Shown in pieces: positions 34,741 to 44,444 of a stretch of DNA of 64,000 nt. A program made the position numbers and the translations under genes. Numbering within the stretch: position 1 is the stretch's first letter; every line of letters begins with the position of its first letter. Below the pieces are notes generated by a model. That model had not been told where the DNA came from and searched no databases. It saw only the letters and a program-made list of their open reading frames with translations. The DNA is from Luteimonas panaciterrae (GTDB taxonomy: Bacteria; Pseudomonadota; Gammaproteobacteria; Xanthomonadales; Xanthomonadaceae), in contig NZ_JAJAVH010000008.1 of NCBI RefSeq assembly GCF_020511115.1, positions 301,932 to 365,931 on the forward strand, written 5' to 3'.

Positions 34741-35280
34741 ATGTCCGCGTCGCGCTTCCGTGCCTGCTCCCGAACGCTGACCGTTCTGGGACTCCTCGTG
34801 GCGACGACCGCATGCGATCGCGCGGCGGTGCCCGAACCACGCGTGGACGCACTGCCGCCCGCCGCGACACCGGCGCCGCGCAGCGATGCCTTCGACGTCG
34901 TGGTCTCGCTCTCGCCGGTGGCGGCGCAGCAGCTGGCGCAGACGAAGGAAGGCATCATCGTGTCGGCCGACTATTTCGGCTATCCCACCGTCGCCGCGCA
35001 GCAACAGAAGCTCGCCGATCCGCGCGAGCCGTGGATGACGCTCAAGCGCGCGCAGATCGAACTCGCCGCCAGCGGCGGCACGGCGCACTTCGTTGCCACG
35101 AGTTTCGACGAGAAGCAGCTCGGCCTGATCGAGAAGGGCGAGCCGCAGGTCAACATCAACGTCTATTCGGCGCGCAAGGCCTCGCAGGACAACGTGCTCG
35201 ACTGCGGCATGTTCCAGGACACGCTGCAGGTGGCGGCGCAGGAACCGATCAAGATCGAGTGCAAGCTGATCGCGGAATAG
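34741..35280 (+). CDS. Putative lipoprotein
   Basis: A 179-residue exported protein with a lipobox (LLVATTAC, lipidated Cys at residue 25). A Pro/Ala linker follows, then a compact domain (about 50-179) with two Cys near the end (DCGMF, IECKL) that could form a disulphide. No family is named with confidence. It starts five bases after the DUF1820 stop and is probably cotranscribed. Confidence 0.75.
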   Translation: MSASRFRACSRTLTVLGLLVATTACDRAAVPEPRVDALPPAATPAPRSDAFDVVVSLSPVAAQQLAQTKEGIIVSADYFGYPTVAAQQQKLADPREPWMTLKRAQIELAASGGTAHFVATSFDEKQLGLIEKGEPQVNINVYSARKASQDNVLDCGMFQDTLQVAAQEPIKIECKLIAE

Positions 35281-35328
35281 GCGCGGCGAAACGCCGGGCC
35301 ATCCCGCGATCAATCGGTGATCAGACGA

Positions 35329-36696
35329 CTACTTGCGCGTCTCCGCTGCCGGCGTCGCCGCCTTCGCGGTGGTCGCTGAGGGCTTCTTCAACTCCGTCAG
35401 CGCGGCGGTGATCGGCCCATCGCCTTCGAGCACGTCACCCGCGTTGCTGCCGGCGATTTCCTCGTCGCCGCGCAGATGGCCGGGCAGCATCGCCTCGGTG
35501 TAGTCCATCGGCTTGGCGTCGGCCTTCTCCGGCTTCAGCACCACGTCCGGATCGATGCCGCGCGCCTGGATCGACTTGCCGCTGGGCGTGAAATAGCGCG
35601 CGGTGGTCAGCTTGACCGAATCGCCGTTGTCCAGCGGCAACAGCGTCTGCACCGAGCCCTTGCCGAAGGTGCGGCTGCCGATCACGCGGGCACGCTTGTT
35701 GTCGTGCAGCGCGCCGGCCAGCACTTCCGAGGCGCTGGCCGAACCGGCGTCGGCGATCACCACCACCGGCGCACCGTTCATCAGGTCGCCCGGCACCGCG
35801 GTGAATTCCGCATCGCTGACGGAGATGCGGCCGCGCGTGCTGACGATCTTGCCGCTGTCGAGCAGGTCGTCGGCGATCTGCACCGCCGAGGTGAGCAGGC
35901 CACCGGGATTGCTGCGCAGGTCCAGCACCAGTCCGCGCAGCTTGCCGCCGGCGCCATCCTGCAGTTTGCGCAGCTGTTTCTCGAACTCGGACGCGGTGTC
36001 GGCCTGGAACGCACTCAATCGGATGTAGCCGTAACCCGGCTCCAGCATGCGCGAGCGCACGCTGACCACGCGGATGGTTTCGCGCTTGACGGTGATGTCG
36101 AGCGGTTTCGCGGCGCCCTCGCGCACGACGGTGAGCTTCACATCGGTGCCGGGCTTGCCACGCAGCGGGCCCTGGCCATCCTCGTCGCTGGCCGGCGTGA
36201 GCGGCTTGCCGTCGACGGCGGTGATCAGGTCGCCGGCCTTGATGCCGGCGCGCGCGGCCGGTGTGTCGTCGATCGGCGCGATCACGCGCACGGTGCCGTC
36301 CGGCTGCTGCTGCACTTCCACGCCGATGCCGTCGTAGGCGCCGCTGGTGTCTTCGTCGAATTCCTGGGCGTCGCGCTTCTCGAGATAGGCGCTGTGCGGA
36401 TCGAGATCGAGCAGCAAGCCCTTGATCGCCGAGGACATCAGTTTCTTGTCGTCGACCGGATCGACGTAGGCCTGCTTCACCGCGTTGTAGACGTTGACGT
36501 AACGCCGGATCTCCTCGAGCGGCACCTTGGTGGCGGCGCTCTCGGCGGCATCCGGATCATCGCTCGCGGCGGCCTTCTCGTCGGGGGGCGAGGCCGGCTG
36601 CGCTTGCGCGGGCGGCGTGCTCTGCGCAGGCACGTCCTGTGCGAACGCCGGCCCCAGCAGCAGCGCGAGGGCGAGAATCGAAAGCGGTCGACGCAT
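35329..36696 (-). CDS. ctpA: C-terminal processing peptidase CtpA (S41)
   Basis: A 455-residue periplasmic serine protease of family S41A. It has a signal peptide (LALALLLGPAFA), an acidic linker and an N-terminal helical region. A PDZ domain (about 95-195; GIGVEVQQQPDGTVRVIAPIDDTPA) binds substrate C-termini. The protease core has Ser in AGSASASEVLAGAL and Lys in RTFGKGSVQT, the Ser-Lys dyad. It lies 113 bases downstream of envC on the same strand, a pairing conserved in many gammaproteobacteria where CtpA turns over peptidoglycan hydrolases. Confidence 0.92.
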   Translation of the reverse strand: MRRPLSILALALLLGPAFAQDVPAQSTPPAQAQPASPPDEKAAASDDPDAAESAATKVPLEEIRRYVNVYNAVKQAYVDPVDDKKLMSSAIKGLLLDLDPHSAYLEKRDAQEFDEDTSGAYDGIGVEVQQQPDGTVRVIAPIDDTPAARAGIKAGDLITAVDGKPLTPASDEDGQGPLRGKPGTDVKLTVVREGAAKPLDITVKRETIRVVSVRSRMLEPGYGYIRLSAFQADTASEFEKQLRKLQDGAGGKLRGLVLDLRSNPGGLLTSAVQIADDLLDSGKIVSTRGRISVSDAEFTAVPGDLMNGAPVVVIADAGSASASEVLAGALHDNKRARVIGSRTFGKGSVQTLLPLDNGDSVKLTTARYFTPSGKSIQARGIDPDVVLKPEKADAKPMDYTEAMLPGHLRGDEEIAGSNAGDVLEGDGPITAALTELKKPSATTAKAATPAAETRK

Positions 36697-36809
36697 GAAA
36701 CACTCCAGAATGACGTGGGTTCGACCGCATGCGGGCAGCCGGGTTCAGTCGATTATGCGGTGCGGCGGACGGGTTTCGTTAAACAAGGCTGACCCGCACC
36801 GTTCCGTGC

Positions 36810-38120
36810 TCACTGTCGTTGCAGCCAGCCGCGGGGATCGACCGGCTGCCCATTGCGACGCAGTTCAAAATACAGCGCCGGCCGGCCCTGGCCGCCGGAA
36901 CTGCCGACGCTGGCGACCGCGTCGCCGCGCTTGACCTGCGTGCCGGCATCCTTGAGCAGGGCGTCGTTGTGCGCGTACAGGCTCATGTAGCCGTTGCCGT
37001 GATCGATGATCAGGATCATGCCGTAGCCGGTCATCCATTCGGAGAACACCACGGTGCCGTCGGCGACCGCCTTCACCGTCGTGCCGGCGGGCGCGGCGAT
37101 CAGCACGCCCGAACTCTTGCGCCCGTCCGGCATGGTGCCGCCGTAACCGGCCAGCAGGGAGCCGGACAGCGGCCAGCCCAGTCCGCCGACCTGGATCGGC
37201 GCGGTCTTCGCCACCTGGATCGGCGGCTTGTACGCGCGCGGCGGCTTGCCGGAGGCCACATCGCGCTCGCGTTCACGCGCGGCCGCCGCGGCGGCGGCCC
37301 GGCGTTCGGCCTCGGCACGCGCGGCGGCGGCGCGCAATTGCGCCAGCAGTTTCTGCAGCGCTTTCGCGTCCTGGCCGAGCGCCTTCTCACGCGAGGCGCG
37401 ATCGCGGTAGCGCTTGTCGAGAGCGGCCACGGTCTCGGCGCGTTCGCGCCGGTCGCTCTCCAGCTCGGCGAGCTGCATGCGCTGCTGCTTGCGCGAGACG
37501 CTCAACGCCGTCTGCTTGTCGGCGATCTCGCGCTCCACGCGCTCGAGTTCGGCCAGCTCCGTGGTCAGCGTCGCGATGCGCCGTGCGCGATCGCGCTGCA
37601 GGTAGCGGTGATAGGTGAGGGTGCGATTGGCGTCGGCGGCGGTGTCCTGCGACAGCATCAGCTTGAGCGGCGCGTCATCGCCGACGGTGTAGGCAGCGCG
37701 CAGCAACTGCGTCAATTCGGTGCGCTGCGCACCGAGTTTCTTCTGCATGGCGTCACGTTTCGCGCGCAGTGCGGCCAGCGAGGTCTGCTGCTGCACCAGC
37801 TCCGCTTCGGTACTGCGCAAGGCGCGGGTCGAGGTGCCGACCTTCTCATCGACCGTGCGCAGCTGCCGGCTGGCATCGCCGCGCTGTCCTTCCAGCTTGC
37901 GGCGTTCGGCGGCGACGTCCTTCAGCTCGCGGTTGATCTTCTCGAGCTTGCGCTGGGCCTCGCGCGTGCTCTTCTGCGCCTGCGCCTGCGCGTCGCCGAC
38001 GGTAACGGCCGTCAGCAGCATCGTGATCAGGACGAAACCGCGCAGCAGCGAGCCGGATGCCTTCCGCCCGGACAGGGCCGGCGGGACAACGGACTTCGGG
38101 CACTGCCAGGTTTCGGGCAC
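36810..38120 (-). CDS. envC: Murein hydrolase activator EnvC
   Basis: A 436-residue exported activator of septal amidases. After the signal region (about 28-46) comes a long coiled coil (about 50-290, heptad-rich with KLEKINRELKDVAAERRKLEG), then a degenerate LytM (M23) domain (about 315-436). Of the four zinc ligands, three are missing: HxxxD is replaced by SSGVL, and the first His of HxH is replaced in PALYFEL. That is the hallmark of a non-catalytic EnvC. The apparent start at 38120 is a GTG; an internal ATG at 38021 is possible. It is likely in one operon with ctpA. Confidence 0.9.
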   Translation of the reverse strand: MPETWQCPKSVVPPALSGRKASGSLLRGFVLITMLLTAVTVGDAQAQAQKSTREAQRKLEKINRELKDVAAERRKLEGQRGDASRQLRTVDEKVGTSTRALRSTEAELVQQQTSLAALRAKRDAMQKKLGAQRTELTQLLRAAYTVGDDAPLKLMLSQDTAADANRTLTYHRYLQRDRARRIATLTTELAELERVEREIADKQTALSVSRKQQRMQLAELESDRRERAETVAALDKRYRDRASREKALGQDAKALQKLLAQLRAAAARAEAERRAAAAAAARERERDVASGKPPRAYKPPIQVAKTAPIQVGGLGWPLSGSLLAGYGGTMPDGRKSSGVLIAAPAGTTVKAVADGTVVFSEWMTGYGMILIIDHGNGYMSLYAHNDALLKDAGTQVKRGDAVASVGSSGGQGRPALYFELRRNGQPVDPRGWLQRQ

Positions 38121-38229
38121 GTCGTTGTAGCCAGTGACTTAGGACAGATGCGATTGTAGCGAAGCGGGTGCAGGCTCACCGCAACGGGCCGATGCCCCCA
38201 CCCATCCCGCCGCACGCTGGAGTTCCGCC

Positions 38230-38931
38230 ATGTTTGTCTTGCCCCCGACCCGCCGTCTTTCCCCCTTCGTGCTCGCCATCGCACTGGCCCTCGCCGGCCC
38301 GGCCGCCTTCGCCGCCGACGGCTCCGACGTCGACAAGGTGAACGGCAGCATCACCGCCGAAACCGGCAAGACCTATGGCGACCTGAACACCGTCAACGGC
38401 AGCGTCACTCTCCAGGACAGCGCCCGCACCGGTGATGCGGAAACGGTGAATGGCAGCATCGAAGCCGGCAACAACGTGACCACCGGCGGCCTCAGCACCG
38501 TCAACGGCAACGTCCGCGTGGGCACCGGTGCGCAGGTGAGCGGCGGCATCGAGACCGTCAACGGCAGCGTCTTCGTCGACCGGCGCAGCCACGTCGCCAA
38601 GGGCGTGGAAACCGTCAACGGCGCGATCGGCCTGGTCGCGACCGAACTCGGCGGCGGCATCGAAACGGTCAACGGCGACATCACCGTCGGCATCGACACG
38701 CGCGTGCACGGCGACATCAAGGTCAAGAAGCCGAGCGCGAGCTGGATGCCGATCAGCCTCGGCAGCAAGCGCAAGCCGCGCATCATCATCGGCCCGAACG
38801 CGGTCGTCGACGGCGAACTGGTGTTCGAGCGCGAAGTGGTGCTGTATGTACATAAGACCGCCCGCATCGGCAAGGTCACCGGCGCGACGCCGGTCGCTTA
38901 CAGCACGCCGCGCGCGCCTGCCGGCGAGTAA
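38230..38931 (+). CDS. Exported VNG-repeat beta-solenoid-like protein
   Basis: A 233-residue secreted protein with a signal peptide (FVLAIALALAGPAAFA). Seven repeats carry VNG at residues 37, 55, 73, 91, 110, 129 and 147, spaced 18-19 residues apart ('ETVNGSI' type). This period is what a right-handed beta-helix needs, so a stacked beta-solenoid is predicted. It is followed by a basic segment and a C-terminal beta region with further solenoid-like turns (IIIGPNAVVDGELVFEREVVLYVHKTARIGKV), reminiscent of bactofilin-type polymer-forming folds. Function is unknown; it is divergent from envC. Confidence 0.75.
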   Translation: MFVLPPTRRLSPFVLAIALALAGPAAFAADGSDVDKVNGSITAETGKTYGDLNTVNGSVTLQDSARTGDAETVNGSIEAGNNVTTGGLSTVNGNVRVGTGAQVSGGIETVNGSVFVDRRSHVAKGVETVNGAIGLVATELGGGIETVNGDITVGIDTRVHGDIKVKKPSASWMPISLGSKRKPRIIIGPNAVVDGELVFEREVVLYVHKTARIGKVTGATPVAYSTPRAPAGE

Positions 38932-39001
38932 ACCGCCGGCACTCTCCTTCGCCGCGCGTCACCGCTTAGAATCCGGGGCTCCCCGTCCTTCGGAGTTCCG
39001 G

Positions 39002-40744
39002 ATGCGTCATCGTCCTCTGCTGCTCTGCCTGGCCATCACGGCCGCTCTCACCGCCTGCCAGCGCGAACCCGCCACGCCAGCCGCGACCGCGCCGGAGTCC
39101 ACGCCCGCCGCCGCGGCACCGGCACCGACGCATACCTTCGCCGACGACATCAACGCCGACGATTTCGCCGAACTGGTGAAGACGCTCGCCTCCGACGCCT
39201 TCGAAGGCCGCGGCCCCGGCACGCCCGGCGAGGAGAAATCGGTCGAGTACATCAAGTCGCAGTTCGAACGCATCGGCTTGAAGCCCGGCATCAACGGCGC
39301 CTGGTTCCAGGATGTGCCGATGACCGAAACCACGGCCGACGAAACCACCGACCTCAAGCTCGAGGTGAACGGCAAGCCGGAAATATTGAAGTTCGGCACC
39401 GACATGGTCGTCGGCACCCGCACCGGCCAGCCGGAAGTGAAGATCGACGGCAGCGACCTGATCTTCGTCGGCTACGGCGTCGACGCGCCCGAGCGCAAGT
39501 GGAACGACTACGCCGGTCTCGACGTGAAGAACAAGACGGTGGTGATGTTCGTCAACGATCCCGGCTTCCACACCGGCGACGCCTCGCTGTTCGAAGGCAA
39601 GCGCATGACCTACTACGGGCGCTGGACCTACAAGTTCGAGGAAGCCGCGCGCAAGGGCGCCGCCGCCGCGCTGATCGTGCACGACACGCCCGGCGCCTCC
39701 TACGGCTGGGATGTGGTGAAGAACTCCTGGTCCGGCGCGCAGTACGACCTGCGCGCGGCCGACGATCCGGCACCGCGCCTGCCCGTGCAGGGCTGGCTGA
39801 CCGCCGATGCGGCGAGGAAGCTGTTCGCCGAATCCGGCCTCGATCTCGATGCGATGTACAAGGCCGCCAACAAGCCCGGATTCAAGGCGATTCCCCTGAA
39901 GGCGAAGCTGTCGCTGGACCTGAAGAGCAAGATCACCGAGAAGCAGTCGCGCAACGTCGTCGGCATCCTGCCCGGCACCGACAAGCCCGATGAAGCCGTG
40001 GTGTACATGGCGCACTGGGATCATCTCGGCAAGCACGAAGGTGAACATAATCCGGACGGCAGCGGCGACAACATCTACAACGGCGCCGTCGACAACGCCA
40101 CCGGCGTGGCCGGCATCATCGAGATCGCCGGACAGTTCGCCAAGGCGCAGCCCGCGCCGAAACGTTCGCTGGTGTTCGCCGCGGTGACGCTGGAGGAATC
40201 CGGCCTGCTCGGCTCCAAGTACTACGTCGCACATCCGGCCATTCCGCTCGACAAGACGGTCGGTGTGATCAACATCGACGCGATGGGCGTGGCCGGACGC
40301 GCGCGCGATCTCGTGGTCGTGGGCAAGGGCAATTCCGAACTGGAAGACATCCTCAAACCGATCGCCGACAAGCAGGGCCGCACGCTGGTGGAGGAAAGCT
40401 CGCCGCAGAACGGTTCCTACTTCCGCTCCGATCATTTCAACTTCGCCAAGGCCGGCGTGCCGGCGCTGTATGCCGAGGGCGGCGACGATCTGGTCGAAGG
40501 CGGCAAGGCCGCCGGCGAAGCCGCTGCGAAAGCCTACAACGAACAGCGCTACCACAAGCCCGCTGATCAATTCGATGCGACGTGGAAGCTGGATGGTGCG
40601 ATCGAGGATCTGCAGGCGCTGTACGGCGTCGGCCGCGTGCTCGTGGATGGCGCCCAATGGCCGAACTGGTATCAGGGCAATGCCTTCCGTGCCGCGCGTG
40701 ACAAGATGATGTCAGGCAAGTCCGAAACCACGCCGGCGAAATAA
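39002..40744 (+). CDS. M28 family metallopeptidase lipoprotein with PA domain
   Basis: A 580-residue secreted lipoprotein (lipobox AALTAC, Cys19). A protease-associated domain (about 150-290) lies before or within an M28 aminopeptidase core (about 310-540). Predicted zinc ligands and catalytic residues are in YMAHWDHLGKH, GAVDNATGVA, VTLEESGLLG, INIDAMG and FRSDHFNFA. Such enzymes are co-catalytic dizinc aminopeptidases. The ATG at 39002 was chosen since it starts the lipoprotein signal. A strong terminator follows. Confidence 0.9.
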   Translation: MRHRPLLLCLAITAALTACQREPATPAATAPESTPAAAAPAPTHTFADDINADDFAELVKTLASDAFEGRGPGTPGEEKSVEYIKSQFERIGLKPGINGAWFQDVPMTETTADETTDLKLEVNGKPEILKFGTDMVVGTRTGQPEVKIDGSDLIFVGYGVDAPERKWNDYAGLDVKNKTVVMFVNDPGFHTGDASLFEGKRMTYYGRWTYKFEEAARKGAAAALIVHDTPGASYGWDVVKNSWSGAQYDLRAADDPAPRLPVQGWLTADAARKLFAESGLDLDAMYKAANKPGFKAIPLKAKLSLDLKSKITEKQSRNVVGILPGTDKPDEAVVYMAHWDHLGKHEGEHNPDGSGDNIYNGAVDNATGVAGIIEIAGQFAKAQPAPKRSLVFAAVTLEESGLLGSKYYVAHPAIPLDKTVGVINIDAMGVAGRARDLVVVGKGNSELEDILKPIADKQGRTLVEESSPQNGSYFRSDHFNFAKAGVPALYAEGGDDLVEGGKAAGEAAAKAYNEQRYHKPADQFDATWKLDGAIEDLQALYGVGRVLVDGAQWPNWYQGNAFRAARDKMMSGKSETTPAK

Positions 40745-40760
40745 TTCACTCGCGGCTCCG

Positions 40761-40800
40761 AAGCCCCTTTTCCGCGAGCGGAAGAGGGGCTTTTTATTTG
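40761..40800 (+). terminator. Rho-independent terminator after M28 gene
   Basis: AAGCCCCTTTTCCGC and its near-perfect complement form a stem of about 14 base pairs with a tiny loop, followed by TTTTTATTT. Confidence 0.85.
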
Positions 40801-41113
40801 GCTTTATTGCGTCTTGCAACCTATACGCAGCCTTCACCGCGGAACTGTTTTCTTGTTTCCCAATGCTTCGGGGAGCTGCTTGCCTGTTGCGGAAACCGGC
40901 GTGATGCGTGCGGTGACGTGTTCCGTTTCGTCTACGCGCCAGGCAAGCAGCCAGTTTTTGTTCCGACGCATCACACCGACACCGAATTTTCGGACATGGC
41001 CTGCCGCTGCGGGATGTCCACCGCATAACCTCCCCTCTTTTCGCAAATACGGCTGTTCAAGACGAAGCCGGTGCGTCAAGCTGCGCGCCATCACCCAAGG
41101 GGAGGAACTGCTG
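40801..41113. other. Intergenic region, no gene supported
   Basis: About 310 bases between the M28 terminator and the MAPEG gene, with A/T content higher than the genes around it. Minus-strand frames here contain short protein-like stretches (such as WLLAWRVDETEHVTARI) but lack a credible start and may be remnants at most. Confidence 0.4.
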
Positions 41114-41506
41114 ATGGCCGCTGCCTACTGGTGCATCGTGATCGCCGCACTGCTGCCTTATCTGTGGGTCTTCGTCGCCAAAGCGGGTGGGCCGCGCTAC
41201 GACAATCGCGATCCGCGCGGCTGGGTGAGCAAACAGGAAAACCCGCGCGTTCACCGCGCCAACGCCGCGCATCTAAACGGCTTCGAGGCGTTCGCGCCGT
41301 TCGCCGCCAGCGTGCTGATGGCACAGTTCGGCGGACTCGATCCGCAGCGCATCAATCTGCTCGCGATGATCTTCATCGGCGCGCGCATCCTGCACGGCAT
41401 CTTCTATCTCACCAACAAAGCGCCGCTGCGTTCCCTCACCTGGCTCGTCGGTCTGGGCTGCGTGCTGGCGCTGATGGTGCAGGCGGCCATCGCGATCACC
41501 GACTGA
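41114..41506 (+). CDS. MAPEG family membrane protein
   Basis: A 130-residue integral membrane protein with four predicted helices. The pattern DNRDPRGWVSKQENPRVHRANAAHLNGFEAFAPFAASVL is typical of bacterial MAPEG (membrane-associated eicosanoid/glutathione metabolism) proteins. The ATG at 41114 has a perfect GGAGGAA site six bases upstream. It converges with tyrS, with seven bases between stop codons. The substrate is unknown. Confidence 0.88.
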   Translation: MAAAYWCIVIAALLPYLWVFVAKAGGPRYDNRDPRGWVSKQENPRVHRANAAHLNGFEAFAPFAASVLMAQFGGLDPQRINLLAMIFIGARILHGIFYLTNKAPLRSLTWLVGLGCVLALMVQAAIAITD

Positions 41507-41513
41507 CGCGCGC

Positions 41514-42743
41514 CTAACCGGCGACCAGCTTCACGCGTGCGAAGTTGCGCTTGCCTACCTGCAGCACCACCTCGTCTCCAGGCTTGAAGATCAGGTGTCC
41601 GTCCTCGATCACGGCGCCGTTCACACGCACGGCGCGTTCGCGCAGTTTCTGATTCGCCTCGCTATTGCTGCTGGTATTCCCCGCCGCAGTCAGTAGCGCC
41701 GTGATGCGCAACCCCTCGACAGGAACCGTCACCTCACGCAATGGCAGCAGCGTCATGTCGCCCTCGCCGCGCACAGCCGCGTGCCAGCCTGCGATGGCGG
41801 TATCGGCGGCCGCGGCATCGTGGAAGCGCGTGGCCAGCTCACGCGCCAGGCGCAGCTTGACGTCGCGCGGATTCAACTGACCCGCCGCCACTTCGCCCTG
41901 CAAGCGCTTGGCTTCGTCGACGCCGATCTCGAAGCTCAACAGCTCGATCCAGCGCCACATCAATTCGTCGCCGATCTTCATCGTCTTGTTGACGATGTCG
42001 ATCGCCGGCTCCGAGATGCCGATGTAGTTGCCGAGCGACTTGCTCATCTTGTGCACGCCGTCCAGGCCTTCCAGCAGCGGCATGGTCAGCACGATCTGCG
42101 GCGCCTGGCCGTAATGCTCCTGCAGGCCGCGGCCCATCAGCAGGTTGAACTTCTGGTCGGTGCCGCCGAGTTCCACGTCGGCCTTCAGCGCGACGGAGTC
42201 GTAACCCTGCACCAGCGGATACAGGAATTCGTGGATGGCGATCGACTGCTGCGCGGCGTACCGCTTGGCGAAATCGTCACGCTCGAGCATGCGCGCCACC
42301 GTGTGCTGGGCGGCGAGGCGGATCATGTCGGCGGCCGCCATCTGGCCGAACCACTCGCTGTTGAAGCGCAGCTCGGTACGGTCGCGGTCGAGCACCTTGA
42401 ACACCTGCTCGGCGTAGGTCTCGGCGTTGGCCAGCACGTCCTCGCGGGTGAGCGGCTTGCGGGTGACGTTCTTGCCGCTAGGGTCGCCGATCATCCCGGT
42501 GAAGTCGCCGATCAGGAAGATCACCTGATGGCCGAGGTCCTGGAACTGCCGCATCTTGTTGAGCAGGACCGTATGGCCCAGGTGCAGATCCGGCGCGGTC
42601 GGGTCGAAACCGGCCTTGACCCGGAGGGGACGGCCGAGCTTGAGACGGGCCTCCAGTTCCTCCTGTTTGAGGATCTCATCGGCACCACGGGAGATCAGGG
42701 CTAGGGCTTGGGGGAGGTCGGTCGATTCAGGCACTTGGGACAA
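41514..42743 (-). CDS. tyrS: Tyrosyl-tRNA synthetase
   Basis: A 409-residue class I aminoacyl-tRNA synthetase that charges tRNA-Tyr. The HIGH-type motif is HLGHT, the KMSKS loop is intact ([12 protein letters not shown]), and a C-terminal S4 RNA-binding domain (about 345-405) is present. [11 protein letters not shown] contacts tyrosine. No ATG is available near the family start; translation probably begins at TTG 42743 or GTG 42734. It is divergent from the M23 peptidase gene, an arrangement recognised from Xanthomonadales genomes. Confidence 0.94.
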   Translation of the reverse strand: MSQVPESTDLPQALALISRGADEILKQEELEARLKLGRPLRVKAGFDPTAPDLHLGHTVLLNKMRQFQDLGHQVIFLIGDFTGMIGDPSGKNVTRKPLTREDVLANAETYAEQVFKVLDRDRTELRFNSEWFGQMAAADMIRLAAQHTVARMLERDDFAKRYAAQQSIAIHEFLYPLVQGYDSVALKADVELGGTDQKFNLLMGRGLQEHYGQAPQIVLTMPLLEGLDGVHKMSKSLGNYIGISEPAIDIVNKTMKIGDELMWRWIELLSFEIGVDEAKRLQGEVAAGQLNPRDVKLRLARELATRFHDAAAADTAIAGWHAAVRGEGDMTLLPLREVTVPVEGLRITALLTAAGNTSSNSEANQKLRERAVRVNGAVIEDGHLIFKPGDEVVLQVGKRNFARVKLVAG

Positions 42744-42846
42744 TCCGAGAGATGACGATCGCAGTTGAAATGTGAAGGTTAGTGTAAAAGATGAGTTAAA
42801 GCGACGTTAAGGCAAAACCACCAAAACCCCCTGTTACATCAATGAC

Positions 42847-42875
42847 TTGACGCTACCTTTTCGCGTGTCTATGGT
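42847..42875 (+). promoter_or_regulatory. Sigma-70-type promoter for the M23 gene
   Basis: TTGACG, a 17-base spacer, then TATGGT, positioned 43 bases upstream of the M23 peptidase ATG. Confidence 0.55.
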
Positions 42876-42917
42876 ACCGCCCTTACACGCCCTTCACGCT
42901 AGGGCCGGGACACCGCA

Positions 42918-44378
42918 ATGACCGAGCCGACCCTGTCGCGAGACGCAGCCCATCGCCGCGTCCTCTCCAACAATCTTCGCGACGCGGCACGCAACAGCAC
43001 CGAGCTCGGTTCAGATCCTCTCCGTCAGCGCCTCGGCTTCGGCGGCCGCTGGACGCGCCGTCATTGGGCCCACGCCAGCCTGTTCGCCTCGCTCGGCGCG
43101 CTCGTGGCGGCGATCGTGCCCGGTTTCTCCAACACTCTACAGGCCCCGGCCGGCGCGCAGCGCACCACCATGTCGCTGAGCCTGCCGCCGCTGGCGCTGT
43201 CGAAACAGCAAGGACAGACCGGCGACAGCTGGCAGATCGTCAGCGTCAATCACGGCGAGACGCTGAGCCACCTGCTCGACCGCCTCGACGTGCCGGAAAC
43301 CGACCAGCAGCGCCTGCTCGAACATCCCGGCCTGAAGAAATCCCTCGCCAAGCTCAAGCCCGGCACCGAACTCGCCTTCGACATGCCGGTCGGCGCCGAC
43401 GGCAAGCCGGCCGCCCTGCGCAGCTTCCGCTACGACCGCGACGACAGCCATCGTGTGGAACTCTCCCTCGCCGGCGAGAAGGTCGCCGAGAAGGTGATCG
43501 AGCGTCCCACCGAAACCCGCACCGTCGTGCTCAGCGGCAAGGTCGGCGGCTCGCTGTACCGCTCCGCGCGCAAGGTTGGCCTCTCGGGCGGCGCCATCGA
43601 CACACTCACCGACGACATCTTCAAGTACGACATCGACTTCAACTCCGACGTCGGCGCCAACGACCGCTTCAGCGTCGTGGTCGAGCAGACCTGGCGCGAA
43701 GGCGAACTGATCAACACCGGCCCCGTGCTCGCCGCCACCTTCACCTCCGGCGGCAAGCTGTACAGCGGCTTCCGCTTCGTGCGCGACGGCAAACCCGAAT
43801 ACTTCACCGCCGACGGCCGGCCGCTCAAGCGCAGCTTCATCCGCATGCCGATCCCGTACGCACGCATCACCTCCGGCTTCGGCATGCGCCGGCATCCGGT
43901 GCTCGGCCGCATGCGCGGACACATGGGCGTCGACTACGCCGCCGGCTCCGGCACCCCGATCATGGCCGCGGGCGACGCACGCGTTTCCTTCGTCGGCTGG
44001 AAGGGCGGCTATGGCCGCACCGTGATCCTCGATCATGGCCGCGGCTACTCCACGCTCTATGGCCACATGTCGGCGTTCGGCAACATCCGCGCCGGCCAGC
44101 GCATCGCGCAGGGCACGATGATCGGACGCGTCGGCAGCACCGGCCTCGCCACGGGTCCGCATCTGCATTACGAATTCCGGATCAATGGCGTGCATCGCAA
44201 CCCGCTCTCGATCACGATGCCGCCGCCGGAACCGTTGTCTGGCGTGCAGTTGGCGGCCTTCCGCTCACAGGTGGGGCCCGCGCTGACGCGGATCGCGAAG
44301 GTTGAGAACATTATTTATGCCGGGGATACCGGGACGCGGGTTGCGGCTGCGTTGGGGCGGCGTGGCAAGAAGGGGTAA
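42918..44378 (+). CDS. mepM: M23 murein endopeptidase (MepM-like)
   Basis: A 486-residue envelope protein with one N-terminal membrane anchor (about residues 53-72). An OapA/LysM-like region (VNHGETLSHLLDRLDVPETDQQRLL) follows, and a catalytic LytM domain lies at about 325-430. All four zinc ligands are present (RGHMGVDYAA and GPHLHYEFR, plus LYGHMS). This is the MepM/YebA architecture, a DD-endopeptidase that cleaves cross-links so that new peptidoglycan can be inserted. It lies between tyrS and anmK, linking it to wall recycling. Confidence 0.88.
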   Translation: MTEPTLSRDAAHRRVLSNNLRDAARNSTELGSDPLRQRLGFGGRWTRRHWAHASLFASLGALVAAIVPGFSNTLQAPAGAQRTTMSLSLPPLALSKQQGQTGDSWQIVSVNHGETLSHLLDRLDVPETDQQRLLEHPGLKKSLAKLKPGTELAFDMPVGADGKPAALRSFRYDRDDSHRVELSLAGEKVAEKVIERPTETRTVVLSGKVGGSLYRSARKVGLSGGAIDTLTDDIFKYDIDFNSDVGANDRFSVVVEQTWREGELINTGPVLAATFTSGGKLYSGFRFVRDGKPEYFTADGRPLKRSFIRMPIPYARITSGFGMRRHPVLGRMRGHMGVDYAAGSGTPIMAAGDARVSFVGWKGGYGRTVILDHGRGYSTLYGHMSAFGNIRAGQRIAQGTMIGRVGSTGLATGPHLHYEFRINGVHRNPLSITMPPPEPLSGVQLAAFRSQVGPALTRIAKVENIIYAGDTGTRVAAALGRRGKKG

Positions 44379-44444
44379 GTCTCTTTCTGCTGTTGTCTGT
44401 TGTTGCTGGCTGACTAATCGCTAGCGTTTTAGCGAAGATCAAAA

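Noticed and set aside
40834..41094. 86-codon minus-strand frame upstream of MAPEG
   Set aside because: A few protein-like stretches but no Shine-Dalgarno, no recognised family and overlap with the MAPEG leader; too weak to call.
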